A stretch of 64,000 bases of DNA from CAWGCA01 sp963820955 (GCA_963820955.1 CAWGCA010000034.1:35829-99828), one strand, 5' to 3'. Shown: positions 33,582-44,462, counted from the stretch's first letter. Numbers and translations: made by a program. The notes: generated by a model from the letters alone, not told the origin.

Positions 33582-35369
33582 ATGCCCAGCCTCGTGCACC
33601 AGCCTTTTTGGTTCGCCTGCCTGTTACTTGCCATGGCGCTGCCGGCGGTTGCAGACGATCAACAGATCGAGGTGGCGATCAGTGGCGTGGAAGGCGAGGT
33701 ACTTGAAAATGTCCGGTCCTTTCTGGGCATTGTGCAACTGCAGCCACGGCAGGGAATACTGGCCGGACTGACAGAGATCGGAAGAGCAGAGGAGCCAGTC
33801 AAGATCACTGAACGACTGGTCCGGCGTCTGCATAAGAAGGCGCCGGCCGAGATCCGGCAGGCAATGCAGCCCTTTGGCTACTACCAGGCCGAGATTGAAG
33901 ACAGGTTGACCAAGACCGAGCAGGGCTGGCTGGCGGAGTACGATATCCAGCCAGGCCCGAAGACCCTTCTGGATCTGGTAGAGATACGGATAGAAGGACC
34001 CGGCAGTGATGAGGAGGCGTTTAAGACGGCGCTTGAATCGCTGTCGCTGACCAGCGGTGACGAACTGCTGCACAGCCGCTACACCGAGCTGAAAAAGGCG
34101 CTGCTGCAAACGGCCTTTCATGAGGGATACCTGGCGGCAACCTACAGCCGCAGCGAGATCCGGGTCGATCCGCAACGGCAGCGGGCCGATATCTACCTGA
34201 TTTTCGACACCGGACCCCGCTATTATTTCGGATCCGTTCACATCGAACAGGATATTCTCGACCCGGAATTCGTGATGCGTTTCATCAAGCTGAAGCCGGG
34301 TGATCCGTTCAATACCGAACGGCTGCTGGCGCTGCAGGCCGCCCTCACCGGCAGCGACTACTTTTCCCGCGTCGAGGTACAGGCCCAGCGCGAGGAGGCG
34401 GTGGACTACCAGATACCGGTGGTGATCAAGACCGAAGCGCGCAAACCCCGTACCTATGCCCTGGGGCTGGGGTACGCCACCGATACCGGACCGCGCGCCA
34501 CCGCCGGTGTCAGATTCAGACGGATCAACCGGCGCGGCCATCAACTGCTGCTGGACAGCCGGGTCTCCCAGGTGAAGAACGAGATCAGTGCCCAATACCA
34601 GATACCCGTGGCCAACATTCCCAAGGACAGCCTGGTGTTTCGGGCCGCCGCCAGCCGGGAGGATATCGACCAGGGCGAGGCCACCAAGCAGACCCTCGGG
34701 GTGAGCCACAATCAGGGCTGGCTAGGCGCCCAGCGCCGACTATATGTGGACCTGTCGCGGGAGGACTACTCGCTGGCCGACGGCGACGACAAGGTGTTCT
34801 TCCTGGCGCCGGGCATTAATCTCTCACGGCTGCGCTCGGATGACCTGCTGTTTCCCCGCCAGGGATACAGCTGGGCACTGGATCTGCGGGGGGCCAACGA
34901 GGCGGTGCTGTCAGATGTCTCCTATCTCCGCTCCACCGCGGAAGGTCGCTTCACCCTCCCCCTGAGGGACAAGGGGCGACTGCTGCTCCGCGGCCAACTT
35001 GGGGCCATCGGCTCGACGCACATCGACGATATACCGGCCACCGAACGTTTCTACGCCGGCGGCGATCGCAGCGTCCGGGGTTACGGCTATCAAACGCTGG
35101 GGCCGACCAAAAACGGCGATAACAATGGGGGACGCTACCTGCTGGTCGGCAGTATCGAAACCGATTACCTGTTCGCCGGCAATTTCGGTGGCGCGCTCTT
35201 CTTCGATGCCGGCAACGCGGACAATGATTTCCTCCCCGATCTGAAAAGGGGCGTCGGTATCGGTTTCCGCTGGCGCAGTCCGGCGGGCATGGCCCGGATC
35301 GATCTCGCCAAGGCCCTCGACGAAGACGAGGACTTTCGAATCCACATCAGCTTCGGGGCGGACCTTTGA
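33582..35369 (+). CDS. tamA: translocation and assembly module subunit TamA
   Basis: 595-residue outer-membrane Omp85 protein. Signal peptide ends near residue 24 (LPAVA). POTRA-type domains span about 25-265, including YFGSVHIEQDILDPEF and FNTERLLALQAALTGSDYF. The C-terminal 16-strand barrel carries the family's YAGGDRSVRGYGYQTLGP motif near residue 485 and ends with HISFGADL. Works with TamB to insert autotransporters and other beta-barrel proteins. The tamB start codon overlaps its stop. Confidence 0.94.
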   Translation: MPSLVHQPFWFACLLLAMALPAVADDQQIEVAISGVEGEVLENVRSFLGIVQLQPRQGILAGLTEIGRAEEPVKITERLVRRLHKKAPAEIRQAMQPFGYYQAEIEDRLTKTEQGWLAEYDIQPGPKTLLDLVEIRIEGPGSDEEAFKTALESLSLTSGDELLHSRYTELKKALLQTAFHEGYLAATYSRSEIRVDPQRQRADIYLIFDTGPRYYFGSVHIEQDILDPEFVMRFIKLKPGDPFNTERLLALQAALTGSDYFSRVEVQAQREEAVDYQIPVVIKTEARKPRTYALGLGYATDTGPRATAGVRFRRINRRGHQLLLDSRVSQVKNEISAQYQIPVANIPKDSLVFRAAASREDIDQGEATKQTLGVSHNQGWLGAQRRLYVDLSREDYSLADGDDKVFFLAPGINLSRLRSDDLLFPRQGYSWALDLRGANEAVLSDVSYLRSTAEGRFTLPLRDKGRLLLRGQLGAIGSTHIDDIPATERFYAGGDRSVRGYGYQTLGPTKNGDNNGGRYLLVGSIETDYLFAGNFGGALFFDAGNADNDFLPDLKRGVGIGFRWRSPAGMARIDLAKALDEDEDFRIHISFGADL

Positions 35370-38300
35370 GCCGCCGACTGCGCCTGACCCTCGTCTCCTT
35401 GCTCGGGGTGGGCCTGGTCTGCGCTGCACTGGCAACCTTTATTTTCTCCACTGAGCAGGGGCTGCAGCTGCTTTGGCGACAAATCGAAGGATTACTGCCC
35501 GCTGAACTGTCCATCGGGCGCGTGGAGGGGCGCATCAGTGGTCCGCTTGAGGTTCAGGGGCTGCGCTATGAGAGTGAGACACTGCGGCTGGAACTCGACC
35601 TGGCCCGTCTGGAATGGAGTCCTGCCAAACTCCTTGCCGGCACCCTGTGGCTGGACCGGCTGGCACTGCGGGGACTGAACTACATTTCGTTAAAGACGGC
35701 GCCGGATGAAGCGGAAACCACTGTGCTGCCGGAGTCTATCCGGTTGCCGTTTAGAGTGGTGGCTGAAGAGCTGAGCCTGGATGATGCTTCCTATCTCCCG
35801 GCCCCGGACTCCGAGCCCCTGCAACTGGATCACGCCCGGCTGAGCGCAGAGATCTCGGAGCAAAGTTGGTCGATCTCCCGGATCAGGTTCAAGGCCCCCC
35901 GCCTGGACCTCCAGGGCAACATCCAACTGCAGGTGAATAAAAATTATCGGATCGAGGTTCAAACCCAGTGGCAACTGCGTCCACCTGGTTACCCACCGCT
36001 CGACGGCAGGACCGAGGTGAGGGGCGACCTGGACGAACTTCTGGTCACCCAAACCCTGTCGAGCCCCTACCACAGCCAGGCCGAACTGACCCTCACCGAC
36101 CCCCTCGACGAATTGCGCTTCGCTGCCAAGTGGACACTGGAGGAGATCGCCCTCCAGGCAGTGGATTCCAAGCTTCCCGCGCTGAGGATACATGGGGAAT
36201 TCACCGGCTCCGGTGATCTAGCTGAGAGCAGGATCACAGCGGTATTGAATATTCAGGACGCAGAATTCGGGGAGCTGCAAGCGCTGTTCAGCGGCGGATT
36301 GAGTTCCCAGGCGCTGGCAATCGACAACCTCAGGCTGGCCCTGACCGATCAACCCGGCTTCATAGAGACCCAGGGACGAATCCTGTTCGGGCCGCAACAG
36401 CCGGTGATGGAGTTGCGAGCCGTATGGGAAGACCTGCGTTGGCCACTGCGGGGGCAACCGATGGTCGTCAGCCCCGCGGGTCGGACGGAGGTCAACGGGA
36501 GCACAGAGAGCTACCGCTTCACCCTGGGGGCTCAACTGAAGGTACCCGAGCAAACGGATGGTCGCATCGAGCTAGAAGGCACAGGCGATCTCGCATCGGC
36601 GCAACTCAGCTCCTTGGTGGTGACCACCCTGGGGGGAAAACTGTCAGGTAACGCAGATCTGAGTTGGCAGCCCCAACTGAAGGCCCGAATTAACATATCT
36701 GGAAAGGGGCTGGATCCCGGTATTCTGTTTGCCGGATGGACCGGCGATCTGGCACTGCAAACGGCGACCGAGGCGGAACTGAAGGAGGGTCTATTTCTGG
36801 CCCGAATCGATCAGCTGGATGTCAAGGGAGACCTGCGCGGCTATCCGCTCCACCTGAATGCACGGGGAGGAGTGGATGAAAAAGGGCTGCGACTGAGTAC
36901 CGCTTCCCTCACCTCAGGGTCGACCACCCTGGCCGCGAGTGGTCTGGTGGGGGAATCCCTGGATCTGAAATGGCAGGTCCGGAGCAGCGACCTGGCATCC
37001 TTGCTGCCCGACGCGGCAGGCCGCCTGCAAGGGGGTGGAATAGCCCGCGGGACGCTGGAAATGCCGCAACTGGAAGCAGAGCTGAAAGGTGAAGACCTGA
37101 AATACGGCAGCCATGTCTTGAAACACCTTCAGCTGGAGACGAATCTGGATCTAAGCGGCAAGCGTGATTCCCACCTTCTGCTCGAACTGACGAATGGCAA
37201 ACTGGCCGAGATCGCCGTTGACCGGCTAAAACTCATTGGCAACGGAAATCCGGGCTCCCACAGGGTGCAGCTCGAGGCCGTTACCAATCGCGGGAGCGGA
37301 GAAATCCAACTCACCGCCGGTCTGCAGGGCGACCGCTGGCAATTCCAGTTGGGGCGGGGACAGCTGAAATATCCGAATCTGGCTGCCTGGGCGCTCCAGT
37401 CACCAAGCAACGGCTGGATCTCGAAAGACGCTGCCAACCTCTCTTTGTCCCGAAGCTGCTGGGCCAGCGGAGAAGCCGTGCTCTGCCTGAATGGCAGCCG
37501 ATCCCCCGAGCAGTGGGAGGGTGAATTCGATCTGAAGGATCTGGCCTTTGCCTATTTCGCACCATGGCTGCCGGCAGAGGTTCAGGCGCAGGGTAAAGTC
37601 GGTGGCCGAGGGCGGTTGCTGCAACCAGCCTCAGCAGATGAAATGCAGGCCAGTATCCGGCTCGAGACCAGCGCGGGGCAGTTACTCTCCTCAATCACGG
37701 ACGATGAGGAGGTGCCGGTCCTCGCCTTCAAGGCAGGCGGGGCGCGGTTCGATCTTAAGCCGCAGGCCATGAGTCTGGAGGTCAAACTGCCATTCGAACC
37801 GGCCGGCGGTATGGATATGGAGGCCCAGGTGCCTGCCGGCGCTCGGCCTCTCCTGGAACGCCCCCTGTCCGGCAACCTCGTTCTTCGGGTACCTGATATG
37901 GCGATCATCGGCGACCTGCTACCGGACGTCGACCGCACGCAGGGTCGATTGGAGGGAAAAGCCACCCTGTCCGGGACACTCGCGGCGCCAAGGTTCCGAG
38001 GCCGGCTGCTGCTGGCGGATGGCACCGCGGAACTGCCTGGACCAGGCATCGCGCTGAGCGATATCCGGGCCGAGCTGAGCGGCCGGGAAGATGGTGATAT
38101 CGACGTCTCCGCCGCGCTCAGCTCAGGGCCGGGCAGCCTCCGGATCGAAGGCACGGCCAACATCGCAGAGGGCGGGCTGGCGTCCGACCTTGTTATCTCC
38201 GGTGACGACTTTCAACTGCTGGATCTCCCAGAGGCCGAGGTGCGGGTATCCCCGGCCATGAAACTACAGCTAAGCGAAAAAAAGGTATCGATCGAGGGAG

Positions 38301-39151
38301 ATGTGAAAGTACCCTACGCCAAGATCAGACTGAAATCCCTGCCGGCATCTGCGGTGGCGGTATCGCCTGACCAGGTGATCATACAACCGGGAGCGGAGAC
38401 TCCACAGACGCCGGTGGGGGCACGCCGGATCAATGCCAGATTACGGGTGATACTGGGCGACAATGTTCGCTTTGACGGCCTCGGGCTTAAGGCAAAATTC
38501 GCCGGCAATCTGCTGCTCATCGAACAGCCGGGGCAACTGACTACCGCCAGCGGCGAGGTACGACTTTCCGAGGGCACCTATAGGGCCTATGGCCAGAATC
38601 TAGTGATTGAGAGGGGTCGACTGCTGTACGCGGGCGGGCTGGTCTCGGAGCCCGGGCTTGACGTGCGGGCGATCCGCCGACCGGCCGAAGGAATAGAGGT
38701 CGGGGTAGAGGCACGAGGCACCTTGAAGAACCCGGAATTCACTCTGTTCTCGGAACCGGCCATGTCCCAGTCCGAGCAACTCTCCTATCTGGTGCTGGGC
38801 CGGCCGCTGGAGGGCGGCACCTCCAGCGAGGAGGGCAGCGCCATGAACCGTGCTGCAATGGCACTGGGGCTCGCCGGCGGTGGCGCCGTCGCGGAACAGT
38901 TTGGCGAACAATTCGGCATTGACAACGTCGGTATCCAATCGGGCCCCAACGAATCCACCGAAGAGGCATCCCTGGTGGTTGGCAAATATCTCTCACCCAA
39001 GCTCTACGTCGGCTACGGGGTGGGACTTTTCGACCCCGTCTCGACTATCTGGCTGCGCTATACCCTCAGCAGCAACTGGAAACTGGTGACAGAGACCAGC
39101 AGCGAGGCAAGTGGGGCCGATCTCTATTACACCATCGACCGGGGGCAATGA
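35366..39151 (+). CDS. tamB: translocation and assembly module subunit TamB
   Basis: 1261 residues with one N-terminal membrane helix (LTLVSLLGVGLVCAALATFIF) anchoring a long periplasmic AsmA/TamB-type beta-helix. The conserved C-terminal domain is plain (GTYRAYGQNLVIERGRL, YLVLGRPLEGG, SPKLYVGYGVGLFDP). Starts at a TTG overlapping the tamA stop (TTGA). It bridges the periplasm to TamA, moving proteins or phospholipids to the outer membrane. Length is normal for the family. Confidence 0.93.
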   Translation: MSRRLRLTLVSLLGVGLVCAALATFIFSTEQGLQLLWRQIEGLLPAELSIGRVEGRISGPLEVQGLRYESETLRLELDLARLEWSPAKLLAGTLWLDRLALRGLNYISLKTAPDEAETTVLPESIRLPFRVVAEELSLDDASYLPAPDSEPLQLDHARLSAEISEQSWSISRIRFKAPRLDLQGNIQLQVNKNYRIEVQTQWQLRPPGYPPLDGRTEVRGDLDELLVTQTLSSPYHSQAELTLTDPLDELRFAAKWTLEEIALQAVDSKLPALRIHGEFTGSGDLAESRITAVLNIQDAEFGELQALFSGGLSSQALAIDNLRLALTDQPGFIETQGRILFGPQQPVMELRAVWEDLRWPLRGQPMVVSPAGRTEVNGSTESYRFTLGAQLKVPEQTDGRIELEGTGDLASAQLSSLVVTTLGGKLSGNADLSWQPQLKARINISGKGLDPGILFAGWTGDLALQTATEAELKEGLFLARIDQLDVKGDLRGYPLHLNARGGVDEKGLRLSTASLTSGSTTLAASGLVGESLDLKWQVRSSDLASLLPDAAGRLQGGGIARGTLEMPQLEAELKGEDLKYGSHVLKHLQLETNLDLSGKRDSHLLLELTNGKLAEIAVDRLKLIGNGNPGSHRVQLEAVTNRGSGEIQLTAGLQGDRWQFQLGRGQLKYPNLAAWALQSPSNGWISKDAANLSLSRSCWASGEAVLCLNGSRSPEQWEGEFDLKDLAFAYFAPWLPAEVQAQGKVGGRGRLLQPASADEMQASIRLETSAGQLLSSITDDEEVPVLAFKAGGARFDLKPQAMSLEVKLPFEPAGGMDMEAQVPAGARPLLERPLSGNLVLRVPDMAIIGDLLPDVDRTQGRLEGKATLSGTLAAPRFRGRLLLADGTAELPGPGIALSDIRAELSGREDGDIDVSAALSSGPGSLRIEGTANIAEGGLASDLVISGDDFQLLDLPEAEVRVSPAMKLQLSEKKVSIEGDVKVPYAKIRLKSLPASAVAVSPDQVIIQPGAETPQTPVGARRINARLRVILGDNVRFDGLGLKAKFAGNLLLIEQPGQLTTASGEVRLSEGTYRAYGQNLVIERGRLLYAGGLVSEPGLDVRAIRRPAEGIEVGVEARGTLKNPEFTLFSEPAMSQSEQLSYLVLGRPLEGGTSSEEGSAMNRAAMALGLAGGGAVAEQFGEQFGIDNVGIQSGPNESTEEASLVVGKYLSPKLYVGYGVGLFDPVSTIWLRYTLSSNWKLVTETSSEASGADLYYTIDRGQ

Positions 39152-39274
39152 ATTCCATCAGGCCGTATCGAAATTCCAAGGACAGGGATTTATCGAAACA
39201 TCCTTGATTCCCGGATACTGGATTCCGGGGCTTCGCAACAAATGGCCCGAAATGGCGGATTGAGGGCGGATTCC

Positions 39275-39964
39275 TCAGGACCAGTGATTCTGCCCCCTGT
39301 CCTCGACCCGGCTGTACACGCCCCGCCTGCCGCGACCATACAAAGCGGCCGGGAAATACCAGGAACGGGGCGCCTCGCGATGTGGATGCACCATCAGGCT
39401 GAGCAATACACAGCGGTTAGTCATCGCGTCCAATTCGTGCAGATTACGGTCACAGTCAGAATAGCTGCTGCAGTCGCCTGCACTCAATTCCTGGTCGGTC
39501 ACCCGATCCAGGGTCACGATATGCGGGTTCCGATGCGGCTCGCCCTGTCGCTCATATTGCCGGACCCGGGCCTTTCCCGAAAGGACCAGTTGAGCCCCAT
39601 AGGCACCCGGATGGTCATGGATCGGGATTGGAGCAAACCGGAAGAGGGTAAGCAGTCCAATTCGAAAAACAGGCGCTTCGGACAGCAGATGAAAACACCA
39701 GGGTTGTGACTCTGAGGGATCGCAGCTGGAGGCGGCCTCGACAGCAGAACGGTATTCCCGGTGCGAGCTCAGCTCCTCCGACAGATCCAGCACACTTTGC
39801 GCCAATAGTTGGCCACATCCCTCCCGGCTTTCGGTATCGCTGCAGCATTCCCGGACCAAGCTGGAAAGCAGCGCGCCTCTATCCCCCAATCCGTGGATCA
39901 GAAACTGCCGCAACCCGGTTTCCGAAATTTCCGTGCGATCAGATCCTTGCGATACATCATCCAT
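39275..39964 (-). CDS. cysteine dioxygenase-like cupin protein
   Basis: 229 residues from the ATG at 39964, which has AAAGGA nine bases upstream; a GTG at 39988 is an alternative. The cupin motif IPIHDHPGAYGAQLVLSGKARVRQYE supplies the His pair and Glu region, and the third His is in NLHELDA. This pattern fits non-heme iron thiol dioxygenases of the cysteine dioxygenase group, which oxidise a thiol to the sulfinate. Long N-terminal and C-terminal extensions and several Cys residues differ from the ~200-residue norm. The thiol used is not known. Convergent with tamB. Confidence 0.75.
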   Translation of the reverse strand: MDDVSQGSDRTEISETGLRQFLIHGLGDRGALLSSLVRECCSDTESREGCGQLLAQSVLDLSEELSSHREYRSAVEAASSCDPSESQPWCFHLLSEAPVFRIGLLTLFRFAPIPIHDHPGAYGAQLVLSGKARVRQYERQGEPHRNPHIVTLDRVTDQELSAGDCSSYSDCDRNLHELDAMTNRCVLLSLMVHPHREAPRSWYFPAALYGRGRRGVYSRVEDRGQNHWS

Positions 39965-40245
39965 TGACGAATATCCTTTTCTGTTCACGCAAGTCTTAAG
40001 TAAAGCACATTATTCTTGTGCTTCAGAGCATATTTTATACCAAATCAGAAAAACCTCTGACTTTTCATTAACCTGTGCTTATGCATGTTCGGGGGGTAGA
40101 GAATATATTGGCATTTTGGAAAATAGCCAACTGGTTATTCTCCCGAATTTGCAACCCCTGGAAGCTATGGGATACCCTGAACCGCAAAACAAATACACGA
40201 GTGTTCGATCGGTATTAATCTCGATCGTTGGACCTGAGCAGATTG

Positions 40246-41895
40246 ATGAACACCAAGACAGCAACAACCCTGCCTCTTCACATCGCCAAGGAACGCAATG
40301 TCTCTCTTCAGGATCTGAGTGATGAGTGGCTGGAGTTGATCGAGGGCTGTCTCGAAAACTTTGCCATCGTCAGCCTCGACGGCCGCATAAGCTATACCAA
40401 CCGCGGCATCCCGGGGCTTTTCTCGGTCCGCGCCAGCGGAAGCAAACTCTCCGAGTGCGTCTCAACGGCGCACAGAATCAAGCTGGAGACGGCGATGGCA
40501 CAGGCCCTCCGGAAGGAGGGAAATGAGGAGTTTCATGTCACTACGGTGGCACAGACCCCGGAAATGACCTGTTACTCAATCAAGCTGTTCCCCATCCATC
40601 AGGAAGATGTCATCGTCGGTTTTCTGTTAAGCAGCTACGACATAACGACGCATCTTGAAAACGAGGCGCGTCTGATAATTGAGCGGGACCGAGCTCAGCA
40701 ATACCTGGACATTGCCGGTGTGGTACTCGTTGCCATCAACAACCAAGGGTCGGTCGTGCTGATCAATCGCAAGGGCACCGACCTGTTGGGATATAGGGAA
40801 TCCGAAATACTGGGCCGTAACTGGTTTGACAGCTTCCTGCCCCCTCGGATTGGGCCTGCCGTCAAACAGGTCTTCGGTCAATTGATAGCGGGAGAAATCG
40901 AGCCCGTCGAGTATTACGAGAACCCGGTTGTCACCCGCGACGGCGAAGAGCGCCTGATCGCCTGGCGCAACACCACCCTGCGCGATGCAAATGGAGGGAT
41001 AACCGCAACCCTCAGCTCCGGTGAAGACATCACTGAACGCAAACGGGTGGAAGCCCAGGTAGCGCACTATCGGGAACACCTGGAGCAACTGGTTGGTGAG
41101 AGAACAGCACAACTGTCGGACGCCAATGACCAGCTGCGCAAGGCCTATCTGGAACGAATGCAGATCGAAGAGCAGATGCAGGAACACCAGGCCCAACTGG
41201 CCCATGTTTGCCGATTGAGCACCATGGCTGAGCTGGCTACAACGATTGCCCATGAACTGAACCAACCTCTGTCGGCGGTAACCAACTACGCCCGCGGTAT
41301 TCGCCGAAGGATCGGAGATTCCACGACGCTGAGCCCAGAAATCATCGATGCGCTCGATCAGATCGTTGTCCAGGCTGAACGGGCGGCCAGGGTCATTCAA
41401 CGGACACGTGATTACGTCACCAAAAGACAGGTTCAGCGGCAGGATGTAGATCTGACCGAAATCATCTCTGCCGCAGAAGAACTGATTACACCCAAAGCCA
41501 AACGCTCCTCTATTCGTATTCTAACCCATTGCTCTTCGGAACTGCCTATTGTCCTGGCCGACCCAATCCAGTTGGAACAGGTTTTCGTAAATCTGCTGTC
41601 GAACGCAATCGAGGCGATCGAAACCAGACCTGACCAGTCCGGCAAGATTGAACTGACCGCAGAAAAGAAATCGGCTCAGATGATCGAGGTCAGTGTTAGC
41701 GATGACGGACCGGGCATGTCGCAAACCGTGGCAGACCACCTGTTCGATCCTTTCGTTACGACCAAAGCGGAAGGGATGGGAATGGGGCTTTCCATCACTC
41801 GCTCCATCATTGAGGCACACGGTGGACAATTGTGGGTCGATACCGATATACCATCGGGCGTGTCCTTCCGCTTTACCCTGCCCTGCAAGGCGTAG
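40246..41895 (+). CDS. PAS-PAS histidine kinase, no adjacent regulator
   Basis: 549 residues from ATG 40246. Two PAS folds (~30-135 and ~150-265, the second followed by the PAC end GEDITERKRVEAQ), a coiled coil (~270-320), a HisKA dimerisation helix with AHELNQPLSAVTNYARG (His336), and an HATPase domain with LLSNAIEAIE, DDGPGMS and GMGLSITRSIIEAHGG. No membrane segment, so a cytoplasmic sensor like FixL. No response regulator lies beside it. The 257-bp upstream gap (39989-40245) is AT-rich and shows no gene. Confidence 0.9.
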   Translation: MNTKTATTLPLHIAKERNVSLQDLSDEWLELIEGCLENFAIVSLDGRISYTNRGIPGLFSVRASGSKLSECVSTAHRIKLETAMAQALRKEGNEEFHVTTVAQTPEMTCYSIKLFPIHQEDVIVGFLLSSYDITTHLENEARLIIERDRAQQYLDIAGVVLVAINNQGSVVLINRKGTDLLGYRESEILGRNWFDSFLPPRIGPAVKQVFGQLIAGEIEPVEYYENPVVTRDGEERLIAWRNTTLRDANGGITATLSSGEDITERKRVEAQVAHYREHLEQLVGERTAQLSDANDQLRKAYLERMQIEEQMQEHQAQLAHVCRLSTMAELATTIAHELNQPLSAVTNYARGIRRRIGDSTTLSPEIIDALDQIVVQAERAARVIQRTRDYVTKRQVQRQDVDLTEIISAAEELITPKAKRSSIRILTHCSSELPIVLADPIQLEQVFVNLLSNAIEAIETRPDQSGKIELTAEKKSAQMIEVSVSDDGPGMSQTVADHLFDPFVTTKAEGMGMGLSITRSIIEAHGGQLWVDTDIPSGVSFRFTLPCKA

Positions 41896-42027
41896 CCAGA
41901 CCAAGGCTGAAGAGCATGGTGTTTCCTGCCGGCCAGGGAGTTGGCGGGGCTTGCCTTGACTCGCCGGAAAAGGCAATCTGATCAGACAAAAATTGTACTT
42001 GTTTAAATCGCGGGCTTATCCATTGCA

Positions 42028-43713
42028 ATGTTTCAATTAATTAGAAGTCGACATCCATTCACCACGATATTCATAGCCGTATTCCTCTTGGCAGTGCCAT
42101 TATTGGGTCATGGTCAGACCGACATCAATGCTGACGAGGGGACCAAAGCCAGCAGTACCCTGGATACACTGATCTCCTTCGTCGAACTTAAAAAAGAGCT
42201 GTTGCAGGATATCAAGGCACTGAATAAGCAAATCGATTCAATGCAATCCGAGGCCGAGAAAAACCGTCTGATCCAGCAGCGGATAAAGCTTGAAGCGGAT
42301 CTTCGCAGCACCACACGAAACCTGGAAAATATTGCCGCCGGTGTCGATATCTCCAATCTACGGATGCAGGAGCAGGAAGAGTTTAACTTTCAGAAGGAGA
42401 TCTTTGCCCTGCTGAAACCGGCGCTCGACGAAATGAAAGAGATGACCTCGCATGTGCGACTGAAGTCGGATTTGAGAGAAAAAATCGCCTACTATGACGA
42501 ACGACTGCCGGTGCTTGGGCAGGCTATCGCGAATATTAACCGTTTGCTGGAACACAGTAAGGAAAAATCGGTCAGAGAGTCGCTGCAATCCACGGCAGAA
42601 GTATGGCGAAAGCAGCAGTCCTTCATGCAGAGTGAGCTGCAGGCGGCCCAGTTAGAACTCGACAAACTGGAGGCTGCGGAGACTTCCCTGGCAGAGGCAT
42701 CCCAGAGCTATCTGAAGTCTTTTTTCCAGAAACGGGGGCTCTATCTTACGGAGGCCCTGCTGCTGGTCGTGGCAATTTTGGTGCTTTCGCAGTTGAGTTA
42801 CTCCGCCATGCAGCGCCATATCCCTGGATTCCGAAAAAAGCATCGCAGTTTCCGGATTCGACTAATGGAACTGCTTCACCGCCTGCTGACTGTGCTGCTG
42901 GTCATTATGGGTCCAATGGTGGTCTTTTACCTGGTGGAGGATTGGGTGCTCTTCAGCCTGGGCATTCTGCTGTTGCTGGGCATCGCCTTGACGCTGAGGC
43001 AGGCCCTGCCGCGCTATTGGCATCAGATTCAACTGTTCCTCAATATCGGATCCGTGCGCGAAGGCGAGCGTATCCTGATGGAGGGTCTGCCCTGGCAGGT
43101 GCAGCAGATCAATATCTTCAGCACACTGGTCAATCCGGTCGCCGACATCAGCCAGCGGGTGCCGATCGACGATCTGGTGGACCTCAAATCACGACCATCC
43201 CGGCCAGACGAGCCCTGGTTTCCCTGCAAGAAGGGCGACTGGGTGATTCTCAGCGACGGCGTGCGCGGTAAAGTGACGGGCATTTCCCACGAACTTGTGC
43301 AACTGGTCGAACGCGGCGGCGCGCAGCTCACCTACCAGCTTGGTGACTTTCTGGCCAATTCGCCGCGTAACCTGGCTACCAATTTCCGTATCAAAGAGAC
43401 CCTCGGGATCACCTATGCCCTGCAGAAAGAGAGTACTTCAAGTATCCCCGAAACCCTTCAGCGCTTCATTCAGCAGCATGCCGAGCAGGAGGGGTATGGC
43501 GAACAACTGCTCAACCTGCGTGTAGAATTTGCCGAGGCTGGCAATTCTTCCCTCGATATCGTGGTGATCGCCGACTTCAAGGGAGAGTTGGGTGATCTCT
43601 ACAATCGATTGCGCAGAGCGATCCAACGATGGTGTGTCGATGCCTGTACCGAGAATGGCTGGGAGATCCCTTTCCCACAGATGACACTGCATGGCGCGCT
43701 CGGTAAGACTTGA
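42028..43713 (+). CDS. mechanosensitive channel of the MscS family with coiled-coil N-terminus
   Basis: 561 residues. Signal-like segment at the start (IFIAVFLLAVPLLGHG), then a long coiled-coil periplasmic region (~45-235, ELKKELLQDIKALNKQID). Membrane helices follow at ~245-262, 288-310 and 313-330. The cytoplasmic MscS beta-domain contains GLPWQVQQINIFSTLVNPVAD and WFPCKKGDWVILSDG. Expected to gate in response to membrane tension or to mediate solute release. Ends LHGALGKT. It sits downstream of the kinase without obvious coupling. Confidence 0.85.
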   Translation: MFQLIRSRHPFTTIFIAVFLLAVPLLGHGQTDINADEGTKASSTLDTLISFVELKKELLQDIKALNKQIDSMQSEAEKNRLIQQRIKLEADLRSTTRNLENIAAGVDISNLRMQEQEEFNFQKEIFALLKPALDEMKEMTSHVRLKSDLREKIAYYDERLPVLGQAIANINRLLEHSKEKSVRESLQSTAEVWRKQQSFMQSELQAAQLELDKLEAAETSLAEASQSYLKSFFQKRGLYLTEALLLVVAILVLSQLSYSAMQRHIPGFRKKHRSFRIRLMELLHRLLTVLLVIMGPMVVFYLVEDWVLFSLGILLLLGIALTLRQALPRYWHQIQLFLNIGSVREGERILMEGLPWQVQQINIFSTLVNPVADISQRVPIDDLVDLKSRPSRPDEPWFPCKKGDWVILSDGVRGKVTGISHELVQLVERGGAQLTYQLGDFLANSPRNLATNFRIKETLGITYALQKESTSSIPETLQRFIQQHAEQEGYGEQLLNLRVEFAEAGNSSLDIVVIADFKGELGDLYNRLRRAIQRWCVDACTENGWEIPFPQMTLHGALGKT

Positions 43714-43796
43714 GCTATCACCTCAACATACCCATTTGCCAAACAACCGGGTTGCTATCGAGTCGGCGATTCAGGCCAGGAGGTGTCGGCCCGCTG

Positions 43797-44462
43797 TTAG
43801 ATGTCCTGTAGATAAAACCACAAGGGAACGGGCGCAACAGCCATGGCCAGGAGTGCAGCATACGCTTGAAAAGGGATGATTCTACTCATTCCAACCACCA
43901 GTCCAATGCCACCACCGCCACCGACCAACGAATTTCCGGGCAGGTTCAGGGCCACCGCGATGGTCAGGTATCGGTGGCGGAGAAGAAACGGAGCAATTCG
44001 GGCGGGTGCTTTTTTATTCAGGAGTTCAAGCCTTTGCTGCGGGCTCAAGGGTTCGAGTTGGCGTACGAGCGAACTCGCCTTGCGCAGGTAAAACCAGTCG
44101 AGCAGCCGGCACACCAGATGCGGGGGGATCATCCTGCCGACGGCAAAGCTTATCGATAGCGCTACCAGCGTACACAGGTAAACGAGCAGTGCCCCCTTAC
44201 TCCCCAACATAAGCATCAGCGCCAGACCGATCTCAATGCCCGGCATAAAAGGAATGGTCATGAGCAGAACATAAAGCACTATCGTGCCGAGTAGAATGCC
44301 ATGAAGCATCGGCTCATGACGAGGAAACAACTGGAAATTGATTTGATGTGTTAACCAATTACCGCCGATATTCAGGGCTACTACGATGAGCAGAAACAGT
44401 GCGATCTTTAGATAACCAATGTACCTCGAGGATACTGCCTGCTGTTGACTCGAATCGGCCAA
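43797..44462 (-). CDS. VTT/TVP38-type inner-membrane protein
   Basis: 221 residues with about five membrane helices. MTIPFMPGIEIGLALMLMLG and the C-terminal ALNLPGNSLVGGGGGIG match the VTT (TVP38/TMEM64/DedA-like) superfamily, whose members move lipids or ions across the inner membrane. Exact substrate unknown. Convergent with the MscS gene. Confidence 0.75.
   Translation of the reverse strand: MADSSQQQAVSSRYIGYLKIALFLLIVVALNIGGNWLTHQINFQLFPRHEPMLHGILLGTIVLYVLLMTIPFMPGIEIGLALMLMLGSKGALLVYLCTLVALSISFAVGRMIPPHLVCRLLDWFYLRKASSLVRQLEPLSPQQRLELLNKKAPARIAPFLLRHRYLTIAVALNLPGNSLVGGGGGIGLVVGMSRIIPFQAYAALLAMAVAPVPLWFYLQDI

Noticed and set aside
27675..41895. Pairing of the PAS histidine kinase (40246) with the Asn-receiver activator (27675)
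   Set aside because: They are 11 kb apart in different units, and the receiver lacks the phospho-accepting Asp.
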